Source: Candidatus Binataceae bacterium (GTDB lineage Bacteria > Desulfobacterota > Binatia > Binatales > Binataceae). From it: a stretch of DNA of 64,000 nt. A program made the translations under genes and the position numbers. The DNA lies in assembly GCA_035500095.1 (NCBI GenBank), contig DATJXN010000089.1:64370-128369 (forward strand), given 5' to 3'. The notes below the pieces were generated by a model. The model had not been told where the DNA came from and did no database searches. It saw nothing but the letters and a program-made list of their open reading frames with translations. Shown here one piece after another: positions 7,802 to 18,234 of the stretch (within the stretch, counting starts at the first letter, position 1; the number at the start of each line of letters is the position of its first letter).

Positions 7802-9210
7802 ACTCCCAATCCATACCGCGCCTGCTGATTGCCGCGACCGGCAGCGGCGCGGGCAAGACCACTGCGACGATCGCGCTGATCGGCGCATTGCGGGCGCGCG
7901 GAATGCGCGTGGGCGCGTTCAAATGCGGCTCGGACTATCTCGACCCGACGTACCATCGACGCGCCGCTGGCGCCCCCTCGCACAATCTCGACGGCTGGAT
8001 GATGGATCGCGCCTCGGTGCTCGCGACCTTTGCGCGCGCCGCCGCGGGCGCCGACGTCGCGGTGATCGAAGGGATGATGGGGCTGTTCGACGGCGCGACA
8101 CCGACCAGCGATGAAGGCTCGTCGGCGGAGATCGCGAAGTGGCTGGCGGCACCCGTGCTGCTCGTGGTTGACGCTTCTGGGATGGCCCGCACGGTGGCGG
8201 CGGTAGCGCACGGCTTCGCTCGCTTCGACCCGCATCTGAAACTCGCCGGCCTCATCTGCAATCGTGTCGGCGGCCGCGGCCATCTCGATTTGCTGCGCGC
8301 GGCATCGGCCGAAGTTCCGGTGCTCGGCGGATTTTCGAGCGAAGGGCGCTTCGCCTTTCCGGAGCGTCATCTTGGACTGCTCAGCGCTGACGAGAAAACT
8401 GTTGCGCAGCAATCGTTCGACGCGTGGGCTGAATTGGCGGAGCGATGGCTCGACCTCGACGCGATCGTGGCGATCGCGAAAAGCGCGCCGCTGCTGAGTG
8501 TCCCCCAGATAGCCGAGCTATGGCCGCGAAGCGGCGCGCCGGGGCCGCGATGCCGTATCGCCGTGGCGTGGGACGACGCGTTCCATTTCTACTACGAAGA
8601 CAATTTGCGCCGCCTTGAAGCGGCAGGTGCGGATCTGGTGCATTTCGCGCCAACGCGCGAGGCCCGGCTGCCGGAAGTTGACGGGCTTTACTTCGGCGGC
8701 GGCTATCCCGAGGCGCTCGCCGCCGACCTTTCGGGCAATGAAGCGATGATCGACGCGGTGCGCAGCTTCGCACGGAAGGGCGGGCCGATCTACGCCGAGT
8801 GCGGCGGCCTGATGTATCTGAGCGAGAGCATTCGGACGCTGGACGGGCGCTCGTGGCCGATGGTCGGGCTGGTAGCGGGCGAGGCGGTGATGTCCGAGCG
8901 CCTGCAAGCGCTCGGCTATGTCGAGGTCGAGACGCGCGTGGAATCGGTCCTCGGACCCGGCGGGCTGCAGATGCGAGGCCATCAGTTCCGCTACTCGACG
9001 CTCACACCGATTCCAGAGCGGATGGAATGCGTGTACGCGGTGCGTCCGCGATGGGGCGAGGCGTTCGTCGAAGGCTACCGGACGGGCAACGTGCTCGCTT
9101 CCTACGTGCACATCCACTGGGCGTCGAACCCGAAAGCAGCGGAGGGGTTCGTTAACTCCTGCGCCGCCTGGCGCGCGCAAAATCGCAGGCCGCCGCCGGG
9201 AGAAAGATAG
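7798..9210 (+). CDS. cobB: cobyrinate a,c-diamide synthase
   Basis: A 470-residue ATP-dependent amidotransferase that converts cobyrinate (or hydrogenobyrinate) to its a,c-diamide, using glutamine, in cobalamin synthesis. The N-terminal dethiobiotin-synthetase-like domain has the P-loop GSGAGKTTATIALIGAL (~15-30) and KCGSDYLDPTYH. The C-terminal class I glutamine amidotransferase domain has YFGGGYPEALA, the nucleophile Cys in YAECGGLMYLSE, and the late His in SYVHIHWASNP. No other cob/cbi gene is in the window, so it is an isolated pathway gene. It fits the B12-dependent mutase encoded nearby. cobB and cbiA enzymes differ in substrate and cannot be separated here. Confidence 0.9.
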   Translation: MNSQSIPRLLIAATGSGAGKTTATIALIGALRARGMRVGAFKCGSDYLDPTYHRRAAGAPSHNLDGWMMDRASVLATFARAAAGADVAVIEGMMGLFDGATPTSDEGSSAEIAKWLAAPVLLVVDASGMARTVAAVAHGFARFDPHLKLAGLICNRVGGRGHLDLLRAASAEVPVLGGFSSEGRFAFPERHLGLLSADEKTVAQQSFDAWAELAERWLDLDAIVAIAKSAPLLSVPQIAELWPRSGAPGPRCRIAVAWDDAFHFYYEDNLRRLEAAGADLVHFAPTREARLPEVDGLYFGGGYPEALAADLSGNEAMIDAVRSFARKGGPIYAECGGLMYLSESIRTLDGRSWPMVGLVAGEAVMSERLQALGYVEVETRVESVLGPGGLQMRGHQFRYSTLTPIPERMECVYAVRPRWGEAFVEGYRTGNVLASYVHIHWASNPKAAEGFVNSCAAWRAQNRRPPPGER

Positions 9211-9280
9211 TCCTGTACCGGCCGATCCGGTGTTTGCGCCCCGCAAGACATCCGGGCCGCGACATTCTAGAATCGCTCTC

Positions 9281-10135
9281 ATGGCTGACGACCGTTCACA
9301 TGGATCATTGACGCTCGAACACGAGGCGCCCAACACGCTCGAGGGCTGGAGCGTGCTGCATCAGGTGTTCCGCCTGCGGCGCGGCGCGCTCGGCGCGCTC
9401 GACGCCGGACGGCGCGAACGAATTCTGCGCCAGGCGGCCGCCGCGATCTCCGCGATGGAGCGGCGCGAAGATGGCGAAAGCGCAGTCTTTTCGGTCCTGG
9501 GACATAAGGGCGATCTGCTCGCGATCCATTTCCGCCGGACGTTCGACGACCTGGAGCGCGCGCAGGCGACGCTTGCGGCGCTGGAGCTCAGCGCGTTTCT
9601 CGAACAATCCGGATCCTATGTCTCGATGGTTGAGATCGGGCTCTACGAGGCCACAGTCGCCTTGAACGCGCGGCTCGCCGGCGAAGGCCTGCGTCCGCAT
9701 TCGCCGGAATGGAAGCGGGCGGTCGACGAAGAGATGGCCGCACAGCGCGCGAAGATGGCCTCGCGCCTATGGCCTAAAATTCCCGAACGCCGCTATCTCT
9801 GTTTTTATCCGATGAACAAGCGGCGCGCCGGAGCCGACAACTGGTACCAGTTGCCGATCGACGAGCGCCGCCGCCTGATGCATGAGCACGGAATGATCGG
9901 CAGACGCTATGCAGGCCAAGTCACGCAGATAATCTCCGGGTCGGTCGGCTTCGACGACTGGGAATGGGGAGTCGATCTCTTCGCGGACGATCCACTGGTG
10001 TTCAAGAAACTGGTCTACGAGATGCGCTTCGATGAATCGAGCGCGCGCTATGCCGAGTTCGGCCCGTTCATCGTCTCGATCCGGCTGGACGCCGACGATC
10101 TGCAGCGTGCAACTTTCGGCCATACCTCAGCCTGA
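9281..10135 (+). CDS. hemQ: coproheme decarboxylase (HemQ/ChdC), chlorite-dismutase family
   Basis: A 284-residue protein of the chlorite-dismutase-like haem family. HemQ decarboxylates iron-coproporphyrin III to haem b with peroxide in the coproporphyrin-dependent pathway. Diagnostic stretches: YPMNKRR at ~176-182, containing the Tyr that becomes the decarboxylation radical in the family; YQLPIDERRRLMHEHG with the proximal His around 201-203; GRRYAGQVTQIISGS; and DDWEWGVDLFADDP. The ATG at 9281 gives the expected N-terminus, and the longer open frame upstream overlaps cobB. It sits 70 bases after cobB. True chlorite dismutases have a different active-site neighbourhood, so HemQ is preferred. 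Confidence 0.88.
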   Translation: MADDRSHGSLTLEHEAPNTLEGWSVLHQVFRLRRGALGALDAGRRERILRQAAAAISAMERREDGESAVFSVLGHKGDLLAIHFRRTFDDLERAQATLAALELSAFLEQSGSYVSMVEIGLYEATVALNARLAGEGLRPHSPEWKRAVDEEMAAQRAKMASRLWPKIPERRYLCFYPMNKRRAGADNWYQLPIDERRRLMHEHGMIGRRYAGQVTQIISGSVGFDDWEWGVDLFADDPLVFKKLVYEMRFDESSARYAEFGPFIVSIRLDADDLQRATFGHTSA

Positions 10136-10209
10136 GGGGCGCCGCGTCGCCGGTTTCAACCTTTCAACGCTTTCACGCACGCCGCCTCGCCGGTGTTATA
10201 TCGACACGC

Positions 10210-10238
10210 GCGGCGCGGCCGCATCTTGTTCGGCCGCG
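10210..10238 (+). terminator. strong hairpin after hemQ (probable intrinsic terminator)
   Basis: A perfect 10-bp GC stem, GGCGCGGCCG (10210-10219) pairing with CGGCCGCGCC (10229-10238), with a 9-nt loop, followed by AATTTTAG. It lies 75 bases after the hemQ stop and 30 bases before the thioesterase start. It most likely ends the cobB-hemQ transcript. The T run is short, so it could also act as an attenuator or RNA-stability element for the downstream gene. Confidence 0.55.
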
Positions 10239-10268
10239 CCAATTTTAGCCGCACAAAAGGAGAAGCCC

Positions 10269-10700
10269 GTGACACCCCAGGAGTTCGCGCAGCATCTGAA
10301 CCGTCTGTACGCCGGCACGATGATGCAGGACATCGAGATGCTCCATGCGGGAGAGGGGTGCGCGCGCGGACGACTCGAGTTCAAGCCTGATCTGCGGCAA
10401 CTCACCGGGCTGTTCCATGCCGGAGCGATCATGGCGCTCGCCGATACGACGGCGACGGCGGCGGCGATGTGGGAGGTAAATCCGGGCGGCGAATTTCGTC
10501 CCGAGCTTTTCCCGCTCTCGATCCAGGTTTCGAGCAACCTCATCCGCAACACGGATCGCGGCGCTCTCACTGCGGAGGCCGAACTGGTTCATCGCGGCCG
10601 GAGCACGATCGTCGCCGACGTCCGCGTGCTCGACGATCAATCGCGGCTGATTGCAAAGGCAACCGTCACGCTGCTCGTGCCGAAGCAGCCTGCGCGCTGA
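10269..10700 (+). CDS. PaaI-family hot-dog thioesterase
   Basis: A 143-residue acyl-CoA thioesterase of the PaaI/YbgC hot-dog class. The GTG start at 10269 is preceded by AAAAGGAGAAG, an excellent ribosome-binding site. The central helix motif LTGLFHAGAIMALADTTATA (~48-67) holds the family's HxG-type active-site region, with the acidic residue as Asp in ALADT. IQVSSNLIRNT and RSTIVADVRVLDD are the expected later strands. It hydrolyses thioesters in the cytoplasm; substrate unknown. It follows the strong hairpin after hemQ, so it may be transcribed separately, and it is convergent with the selenoprotein gene. Confidence 0.82.
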   Translation: MTPQEFAQHLNRLYAGTMMQDIEMLHAGEGCARGRLEFKPDLRQLTGLFHAGAIMALADTTATAAAMWEVNPGGEFRPELFPLSIQVSSNLIRNTDRGALTAEAELVHRGRSTIVADVRVLDDQSRLIAKATVTLLVPKQPAR

Positions 10701-10745
10701 GGTACGACGGAAGGGGCTGCTGACCCAAGGCACCTCCCGAGGCCG

Positions 10746-11081
10746 TCAGTTGCGGAATCTGTCGGCCATGCGCCGCAGGATCCCGGACCGTCCGCCATCG
10801 CCAGGTTCATCGGCGGCGGCGCCCGCCGATGCGCTCCCGGCCGATGCTTCGGCGCCCGGTTTCAAGCGGGCGAAAATCTCTTCGACCTCGCCATCGGTCG
10901 GAAAACGGCCGGCCTCCGCCTTGGAAAAAATCACCTGGCCATCCATCACGACGTCGAACTGGCCGGTTTTGCCGGGCCTGACTTCGGCCTCTTCGCCGAA
11001 GCGCTTATGGAGCGATGCGGCCAGACTGACCGCGCGTGGCTTGTAGCCTCAAGCCGAACAATAGAGAATCACTGTCGCCAT
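10746..11081 (-). CDS. SelW/Rdx-family selenoprotein with in-frame TGA (selenocysteine)
   Basis: A 111-residue thioredoxin-like redox protein, provided the TGA at 11051-11049 is read as selenocysteine. Reading from ATG 11081 gives MATVILYCSA-U-GYKPRA, the SelW CxxU redox motif with Cys8 and Sec11. It continues seamlessly into family sequence: ASLHKRFGEEAEVRPGKTGQ, FDVVMDGQVIFSKAEAGRFP, then GEVEEIFARLKP. Homology-like sequence on both sides of the TGA and a good ribosome-binding site (AGGAG, spacing ~9) argue that the stop is read through. Without Sec decoding only the last ~67 residues would be called. A Gly/Ala-rich tail ends the protein. It lies 32 bases downstream of arginine decarboxylase, probably in one operon. 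The sel genes are not in this window. Confidence 0.82.
11017..11033 (-). promoter_or_regulatory. candidate bacterial SECIS hairpin downstream of the Sec TGA
   Basis: Within the coding sequence, 15 nt after the TGA, the mRNA can fold GCGGUCA-GUC-UGGCCGC: seven base pairs including one U-G wobble, closed by a GUC loop. Size, distance from the UGA and a GU in the apical loop match what is known of the E. coli fdhF SECIS mini-helix bound by SelB, whose core also contains CAG-GUCUG-like sequence. This is a by-eye fold, not a calculated one. Confidence 0.6.
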
Positions 11082-11113
11082 TCGAAAGTCTCCTGCCTCA
11101 GTTCACCATCGAC

Positions 11114-11677
11114 TCACTTGCTCTCGGGAAAATCGACGAACACTGCCGCCGCCACCACCGAGGTCCACAAGCCGTCGCGGTCGCCGATCGCCGATTGCGT
11201 GGCGTTGCGCGTGGTCACGATTTTGTCCGAGACGCGCCAGACGTCCTTGCGCTCGTCGTAGCTCGAGTTGGGATCGAATTCGACACCCAGGATCGTCGCC
11301 AGCATCATCGCCGCCAGATCTTCGGCGTAGTCGCCGGCCTTCTGGTCGGTCTCGCCGAAGCTGTGATGCTCCGAGAGATAGCCGTACTGGCCGGGATTGG
11401 CCGGAATTGCCACGCCCACCGAGGCGGCGATGAGGCGATGGGGCTCGTCGGTTGCGTTGTCGCTCATCACGGCAAAAACGATCTGGCCGGGCTTGAGATA
11501 CTTGAGTCCCTCCTGCGGCGTGATCAGTTTGCAGTAGGGCGGAAAGATCGATTGGACGCGGACCAGGTTGTACTCGGCGATGTTGGCCGCGCGCAGGGCC
11601 ATCTCGAACGAGTTGAGCTTCTCGCGATGCTTGCCGACCCCTTTGGTCAGGAAAACTCCCTTGGGAAAAGGCCCCAT
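11114..11677 (-). CDS. pdaD: pyruvoyl-dependent arginine decarboxylase
   Basis: A 187-residue proenzyme of the pyruvoyl-dependent arginine decarboxylase family, which makes agmatine for polyamine synthesis. Family features: FLTKGVGKHREKLNSFEMAL at the N-terminus, then NLVRVQSIFPPYCKLI, where self-cleavage before Ser43 would create the pyruvoyl group (here Gln-Ser rather than Ser-Ser). Later come GQIVFAVMSDNATDEP and HHSFGETDQKAGDYAEDLAA. Length is normal. It lies 93 bases downstream of methylmalonyl-CoA mutase on the same strand and 32 bases upstream of the SelW-like gene. Known forms act as a trimer of alpha-beta dimers in the cytoplasm. Confidence 0.88.
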   Translation of the reverse strand: MGPFPKGVFLTKGVGKHREKLNSFEMALRAANIAEYNLVRVQSIFPPYCKLITPQEGLKYLKPGQIVFAVMSDNATDEPHRLIAASVGVAIPANPGQYGYLSEHHSFGETDQKAGDYAEDLAAMMLATILGVEFDPNSSYDERKDVWRVSDKIVTTRNATQSAIGDRDGLWTSVVAAAVFVDFPESK

Positions 11678-11770
11678 CTACGCGCTCCCTTTAAGCCGCC
11701 CCGTTCTGGCTCACTCAATAAGCGTAGCAGCAAGCTTTCGCGCGATACACAAGGGGGGAAGGATAGCGGC

Positions 11771-13438
<1,668 letters not shown>

Positions 13439-13459
13439 GACTGTGGCCTCCGGTCCCGG

Positions 13460-13960
13460 CTATTCGATGATCGCCAGGACCTCGCCCTTCTCGACCGTCT
13501 GCCCCGCCGCGACCCGCACTTCGATCACCTTGCCGGCCTTGGGCGTTCTGATTTCGTTCTCCATTTTCATCGCTTCGACGGTCAGCACGCCGTGCTCGGC
13601 CTCGACCTCGTCGCCCGGGTTCACCAGCACGCTGACCACTCGCCCGGGCATCATAGCCTTGAGCTCGACGCGCCCGCTCAAAGCGCGGCCGGTTCTGGCA
13701 CGCGTGGCGCGCCGCTTCTCGTCGATCAGGTTGATGCGCCATGCGCCGGCGCGCGAGCTTACGATCAGCTCTTCGCCCTCGGGCGTAACGTCGAAGTCGA
13801 ACGAACGGCTCCCGATCAAGACTGAAAACGAGCCCGCGCCGACGCGCCGCAGATCGAGTTCGAAGCGTTGATCGCCCAGCCGCACCGCGCAGGAATTGGC
13901 GTCGATCTCCTCAAAGTCGAATTCGTGTTCGATGTCCTGCAGCGTGGCCAGGTAGCGCAT
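13460..13960 (-). CDS. biotinyl carrier subunit of an acyl-CoA carboxylase
   Basis: A 166-residue biotin carboxyl carrier protein. The C-terminal ~70 residues form a lipoyl/biotinyl domain with the biotin-accepting Lys132 in VEAMKMENEI, followed by AAGQTVEKGEVLAIIE. The N-terminal ~90 residues resemble the BT linker region found in propionyl-CoA carboxylase alpha chains. So the usual fused alpha chain is split here into this gene and accC upstream (10 bases between them). It would carry CO2 from the biotin carboxylase to the carboxyltransferase encoded by pccB. Confidence 0.88.
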   Translation of the reverse strand: MRYLATLQDIEHEFDFEEIDANSCAVRLGDQRFELDLRRVGAGSFSVLIGSRSFDFDVTPEGEELIVSSRAGAWRINLIDEKRRATRARTGRALSGRVELKAMMPGRVVSVLVNPGDEVEAEHGVLTVEAMKMENEIRTPKAGKVIEVRVAAGQTVEKGEVLAIIE

Positions 13961-13970
13961 GGTCGTTCTC

Positions 13971-15515
13971 TTAGCGTCTCAAAACGTCGAGGCGGCCGAG
14001 CGTCTTCCATGCCGAGCCGCCGCGAGCCAATCCGCGTGCCGCACCGGCTGCGGCCTCGGAAGCGCGGCCGTTGCCCAGCTTCTGCGCGGCAGCCGCCGCC
14101 GCCAGCGCTGCCGCGATGAATTCCGGATCGCCGGCCTGCTCGCCGGCCGGACCCTCCGCCGACAGCTCTGCCGGATGGTATTCCTGGCCGATGAAGTTGG
14201 TATCGTATTCGCCGCCGAGGAACACCGGATGGCTCATCAGCCAACGATGGAAATCCAGGTTGGTGGTAAGTTCGCCGGCGATCACGAACTCGCTCAGCGC
14301 GCGGCGCGTCCGCGCGATCGCCTCGGCGCGGTCGCGGCCCCATACCACGAGCTTCGAGATCATCGGATCGTAAAACACGGGCACTTCGGCGCCCGCGTAA
14401 ACGCCCGCGTCGTTGCGCACGCCGGGACCGCTGGGCCATCGCAGCGTGTCGATCCTACCGGGCGCCGGGACGAATCCGGCCGCGGAATCTTCGGCATAGA
14501 TGCGGCATTCGATCGCCCAACCGCGCTGGCTCAAATCCTCCTGTCTGAAGGGCAGCGGAGCACCGGCGGCGACCTCGATCTGCGCCTTCACCAGGTCCAC
14601 GCCGGTGACCATTTCGGTGATCGCGTGCTCGACCTGGATGCGCGTGTTCATTTCGAGAAAGTAAAAATTGCGATCGGCGTCGGCCAGGAATTCGATCGTG
14701 CCGGCGCCGACATAGCCAACCGCCTGCGCCGCCTTGACCGCGACCTTGCCCATCGTACGGCGCATCGCCGGCGTGATAAACGGCGACGGCGACTCCTCGA
14801 CGACCTTCTGATGGCGCCGCTGAATCGAACATTCGCGCTCGAACACATGCACGGTGTTGCCCGCGCGATCGGCGAATACCTGGAACTCGATGTGACGCGG
14901 GCGGCTCAGATATTTCTCGACGTAGAGGCGGGCGTCGCCGAACGACGACTTCGCTTCGCCGCCCACGGAGCGGATCGCGGAGACCAGCTCGGATTCCTTC
15001 TCGACGAAGCGCAGGCCCTTGCCACCGCCGCCGGCCGCTGCCTTGAGCATGACCGGATAGCCGATCCCGGCCGCGGCCGCGCGCACCTCGTCCTCTCCGG
15101 CGAGCGTTCCCGGCGAGCCCGGCACGACCGGCACGCCCGCCGCCGCCATCGCCTTGCGCGCCTCGACTTTGTCTCCCATCGCCTTGATCGCCTCGGGCGA
15201 CGGACCGATGAAAACGAGCCCGGCTTGCGCCACCGCGCTCGCGAAGCCGGCATTTTCGGAGAAGAAGCCATACCCAGGATGGATAGCCTCGGCGCCGGTC
15301 TTTTTGGCGGCGTCGAGAATTCGCTCGGTTTTGAGATAGCTTTCGGAGGCTGGCGACGGACCGACGGCGACCGCGTAGTCGGCCTCGCGCACGTGCAGTG
15401 CGGCGCGGTCGGCCTCCGAATAGACGGCGACAGTTTCGATTCCCAGGTCGCGGCAGGCGCGGATCACGCGGACGGCTATCTCGCCGCGGTTCGCAATCAG
15501 GATTCGCTTGAACAT
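13971..15515 (-). CDS. accC: biotin carboxylase subunit of acyl-CoA (propionyl-CoA) carboxylase
   Basis: A 514-residue ATP-grasp biotin carboxylase that carboxylates protein-bound biotin. It starts with the canonical MFKRILIANRGEIAVRVIRA. Visible motifs include GYGFFSENAGFA, the glycine-rich ATP lid KAAAGGGGKGL (~158-168), ERECSIQRRHQKVVEE, FLEMNTRIQVEHAITEMVTG with catalytic Glu and Arg, and RIYAEDSAAGF. It is ~60 residues longer than simple AccC because of an Ala-rich C-terminal tail (~440-514), which may stand in for a linker toward the separate biotinyl subunit. It lies in an operon between pccB (46 bases upstream) and the biotinyl gene (10 bases downstream). Confidence 0.9.
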   Translation of the reverse strand: MFKRILIANRGEIAVRVIRACRDLGIETVAVYSEADRAALHVREADYAVAVGPSPASESYLKTERILDAAKKTGAEAIHPGYGFFSENAGFASAVAQAGLVFIGPSPEAIKAMGDKVEARKAMAAAGVPVVPGSPGTLAGEDEVRAAAAGIGYPVMLKAAAGGGGKGLRFVEKESELVSAIRSVGGEAKSSFGDARLYVEKYLSRPRHIEFQVFADRAGNTVHVFERECSIQRRHQKVVEESPSPFITPAMRRTMGKVAVKAAQAVGYVGAGTIEFLADADRNFYFLEMNTRIQVEHAITEMVTGVDLVKAQIEVAAGAPLPFRQEDLSQRGWAIECRIYAEDSAAGFVPAPGRIDTLRWPSGPGVRNDAGVYAGAEVPVFYDPMISKLVVWGRDRAEAIARTRRALSEFVIAGELTTNLDFHRWLMSHPVFLGGEYDTNFIGQEYHPAELSAEGPAGEQAGDPEFIAAALAAAAAAQKLGNGRASEAAAGAARGLARGGSAWKTLGRLDVLRR

Positions 15516-15561
15516 CGTCCAGTAAAGTTTATCGCGTTCGCCGCCCGGCAGGCGAGCGCGT

Positions 15562-17112
15562 TCACAGCGGGATATTGCCGTGCTTGCGCGGCGGATTGCG
15601 GTCGCGCTTGTTCTCGAGCGCTTTGAGCGCGGCGATCAGTCGCGGCCGGGTATCGCGCGGGATCAGCACCTCGTCGATATAGCCCAGTTCGGCGGCCTTG
15701 AAAGGATTGGCGAAGGTTTTGCGATATTCCTCGACCAGCCGTGCCTTCTCGGTCACCGGATCCTTGGCTTTTTCGATCTGATTGCGAAAGACGATATTGA
15801 CCGCGCCGTCCGGGCCCATCACCGCGATCTCGGCGGTCGGATAAGCAAAGTTGAAGTCGCCCCGGATGTGCTTGGACGACATCACGTCGTAGGCGCCGCC
15901 GTAGGCCTTGCGCGTGATCACCGTGACCTTGGGCACCGTGGCCTCGCAATAGGCGTAGAGGAGCTTCGCGCCGTGCCGGATAATTCCGCCGAACTCCTGC
16001 GCGGTGCCGGGCAGGAAGCCCGGAACGTCGACGAAAGTCACCAGCGGGATGTTGAACGCATCGCAAAAGCGCACGAAACGCGCGGCCTTGACCGACGCAT
16101 CGATATCGAGGCATCCGGCGAGATAGGCCGGCTGATTCGCGACCACCCCGACCGAGTAGCCGCCAAGGCGCGCGAAACCGATCACCATGTTTTGCGCGAA
16201 ATCCTTCTGCAGCTCCATCAGGCGGCCGCCGTCGACTACGCGATGGATTATGTCGCGGATGTCGTAAGGCCTGTTCGGGTTCTCGGGGACGATCGCATCG
16301 AGCGTCTCGTCGCGCCGATCCGCAGGATCGCTCGAGGCCGCAAAGGGCGCGTCCTCGGCGTTGTTGAGCGGCATGTACGCAAGCAGCTCGCGCACCGCGA
16401 GCAGCGCGCTCTGATCGTCGGCCGCCTCCAGATGGCACACACCCGAGCGGATCGAATGCGTGTCCGCGCCGCCCAGGTCCTGCATCGAGACTTCCTCGTG
16501 CGTGGTCGCCTTGATCACGTCGGGTCCGGTGATGAACATGTACGAGGTGTCGCGCACCATCACGACGAAGTCGGTCATCGCGGGCGAATACACCGCGCCA
16601 CCCGCGCAGGGTCCCATGATGCAAGAGATCTGCGGCACCACGCCCGAGGACATCACGTTGCGCAGGAAGATGTCGGCATAGCCGGCGAGCGACACCACAC
16701 CCTCCTGGATCCGCGCGCCGCCCGAGTCGTTAAGCCCGATCACGGGGCATCCGGTCTTCATCGCGAGATCCATCACCTTGCAGACTTTTTCGGCGAAGGC
16801 GCCCGACAGGCTGCCGCCAAAAACGGTGAAGTCCTGCGAAAAGACGCAGACCTGCCGCCCCTCGATAGTGCCGTAACCGGTGACCACGCCGTCGCCGGGG
16901 ATGCGGCGATCGCCCATCCCGAAGTCGTCGCAGCGATGAGTTTTGAATTTGTCCAGTTCGATGAAGGAGCCGCGGTCGAGCAGGAATTCGGCCCGCTCGC
17001 GCGCCGTTAAGCGGCCCGATTCGCGCTGGCGGCGCAGGCGGTCCTCGCCGCCGGCGAGCTCCGCCTGGCGCGAAAGCTCGTGCATCCGTTCGATATTCTC
17101 TTTAACGCTCAT
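15562..17112 (-). CDS. pccB: propionyl-CoA carboxylase carboxyltransferase (beta) subunit
   Basis: A 516-residue carboxyltransferase that moves CO2 from biotin to propionyl-CoA, giving (S)-methylmalonyl-CoA. I chose ATG 17112 ([19 protein letters not shown]), the usual family start; the open frame continues upstream into non-homologous sequence. Crotonase-fold motifs: [44 protein letters not shown] with the oxyanion-hole glycines, [12 protein letters not shown] and [14 protein letters not shown]. It ends KHGNIPL, as PCC/methylmalonyl-CoA decarboxylase beta chains do. It heads the minus-strand operon pccB-accC-biotinyl-mcmA, a propionyl-CoA to succinyl-CoA route. Methylmalonyl-CoA epimerase is not in the window. 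Confidence 0.92.
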   Translation of the reverse strand: MSVKENIERMHELSRQAELAGGEDRLRRQRESGRLTARERAEFLLDRGSFIELDKFKTHRCDDFGMGDRRIPGDGVVTGYGTIEGRQVCVFSQDFTVFGGSLSGAFAEKVCKVMDLAMKTGCPVIGLNDSGGARIQEGVVSLAGYADIFLRNVMSSGVVPQISCIMGPCAGGAVYSPAMTDFVVMVRDTSYMFITGPDVIKATTHEEVSMQDLGGADTHSIRSGVCHLEAADDQSALLAVRELLAYMPLNNAEDAPFAASSDPADRRDETLDAIVPENPNRPYDIRDIIHRVVDGGRLMELQKDFAQNMVIGFARLGGYSVGVVANQPAYLAGCLDIDASVKAARFVRFCDAFNIPLVTFVDVPGFLPGTAQEFGGIIRHGAKLLYAYCEATVPKVTVITRKAYGGAYDVMSSKHIRGDFNFAYPTAEIAVMGPDGAVNIVFRNQIEKAKDPVTEKARLVEEYRKTFANPFKAAELGYIDEVLIPRDTRPRLIAALKALENKRDRNPPRKHGNIPL

Positions 17113-17297
17113 CTCAAAATCTCGCGCAGCGAGCATGATATGGTGCGCTTGAGGCGGCGCGCAAGCGGATTTGCGCGTCTTCGGACGAGTCCGACACCCG
17201 GAGACCGCCTCGCGCAAGGCGGGGCGAACCGCGTCTTTGCGGGCCGTCGCGCGCGTACCATAATGAAGCGAATATAAGCGTGAAAAGGGGCGCACCT

Positions 17298-17654
17298 GTG
17301 ATTGACGACACGATGGCGGAGCGGATGGTGGCATGCGGATGGCTCGCCGCGAGCGCCGCCGGCTTCCTCATGATCGCGATGGCGTTTTATGCCCCAGCCG
17401 GCGCGTTAAGACTGGTGTACTTCCTGGGAGCCGCCGTGCTCTTTGCGCTCGCTTACGGGATTTACCGGCGAAGCCGCGTTTGCGCGATAGTCGTACTGGC
17501 CAACCATTTTCTCGGCGTCGTGGGGCTTGTTTTTCAGCCACACGCCGTACCGCCTGTCCAGATCGCAATTGCGCTCGTGCTCGGCGTGCTCTACGTGCTC
17601 GGCGTGATCGGCACGTTCGTCCATCAGGCGCGTCTCAGCCCGGCGGCGGCTTAA
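17298..17654 (+). CDS. small membrane protein (about four helices)
   Basis: A 118-residue hydrophobic protein; the GTG at 17298 is favoured because AAAAGGGG lies seven bases upstream (another GTG at 17280 would add six residues). Four hydrophobic stretches are visible: [54 protein letters not shown] and [20 protein letters not shown], with short basic loops such as YRRSRV. No family was recognised. It is divergent from pccB (186 bases between starts) and convergent with the DUF192 gene. Confidence 0.6.
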   Translation: MIDDTMAERMVACGWLAASAAGFLMIAMAFYAPAGALRLVYFLGAAVLFALAYGIYRRSRVCAIVVLANHFLGVVGLVFQPHAVPPVQIAIALVLGVLYVLGVIGTFVHQARLSPAAA

Positions 17655-17682
17655 CCGCCTACCGGCCCGGCAGCTTGACCGC

Positions 17683-18234
17683 CTACTGGCTGGTGTGTGG
17701 ATCGAATCCGATGAAACTCATCCCGTCGCCCGCGCGCACGCCGTGTCGCGCGCAAAATCCGCCGTTGACCTCGAGCACGTAGAGCGCCAGCGCGTCGGGG
17801 CCCACCGGCCGCTCCGAGTACGGCGTGGCGTTCGCGACGATACCGACTACGGCGCCCGCCGGGTCGGCGAAAATCATGTCGAGCGGGATTTCCGTGTGCT
17901 TCATCCAGAATTTCAACCGATCGGGGGCGGGAAAGATGAAAAGCATGCCGGCGTCTGCGTCCAGATGCTGACGATACATCAGGCCGAACTGGCGCTGCCC
18001 CGGCGTCACCGCCAGTTCCACGCTCACGGCGGCTTTTCTGGTCCCGTCGGACGCGCTGATTACGACTTTGGGAGCGTCGGCCGCGTCCAGGGCGGCCGTC
18101 AAACCAAGCATGAGGAAAGCGAGCGCCAGGATCGCGCCGGGCAAAGCCGGCCACGGCCGGTCAGGCGCGCGGCGTACCGCCGAATCGCCCGACTTCGCTC
18201 GCCGGCTCGATTCGCCCATGATGACCCGCATCAC
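17683..18234 (-). CDS. DUF192 (UPF0127) family exported protein
   Basis: A 183-residue protein with an N-terminal signal or anchor (LPGAILALAFLMLGLTAALD, ~30-50) and a DUF192 domain: VELAVTPGQRQFGLMYRQHL, then GMLFIFPAPDRLKFWMKHTE and IPLDMIFADPAGAVVGI. It ends LYVLEVNGGFCARHGVRAGD. DUF192 proteins are small beta-rich domains of unknown function, usually periplasmic. The GTG start overlaps the TGA of the upstream P450 gene (GTGA), implying translational coupling; internal ATGs at 18231 and 18219 are alternatives. Confidence 0.85.
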   Translation of the reverse strand: MMRVIMGESSRRAKSGDSAVRRAPDRPWPALPGAILALAFLMLGLTAALDAADAPKVVISASDGTRKAAVSVELAVTPGQRQFGLMYRQHLDADAGMLFIFPAPDRLKFWMKHTEIPLDMIFADPAGAVVGIVANATPYSERPVGPDALALYVLEVNGGFCARHGVRAGDGMSFIGFDPHTSQ

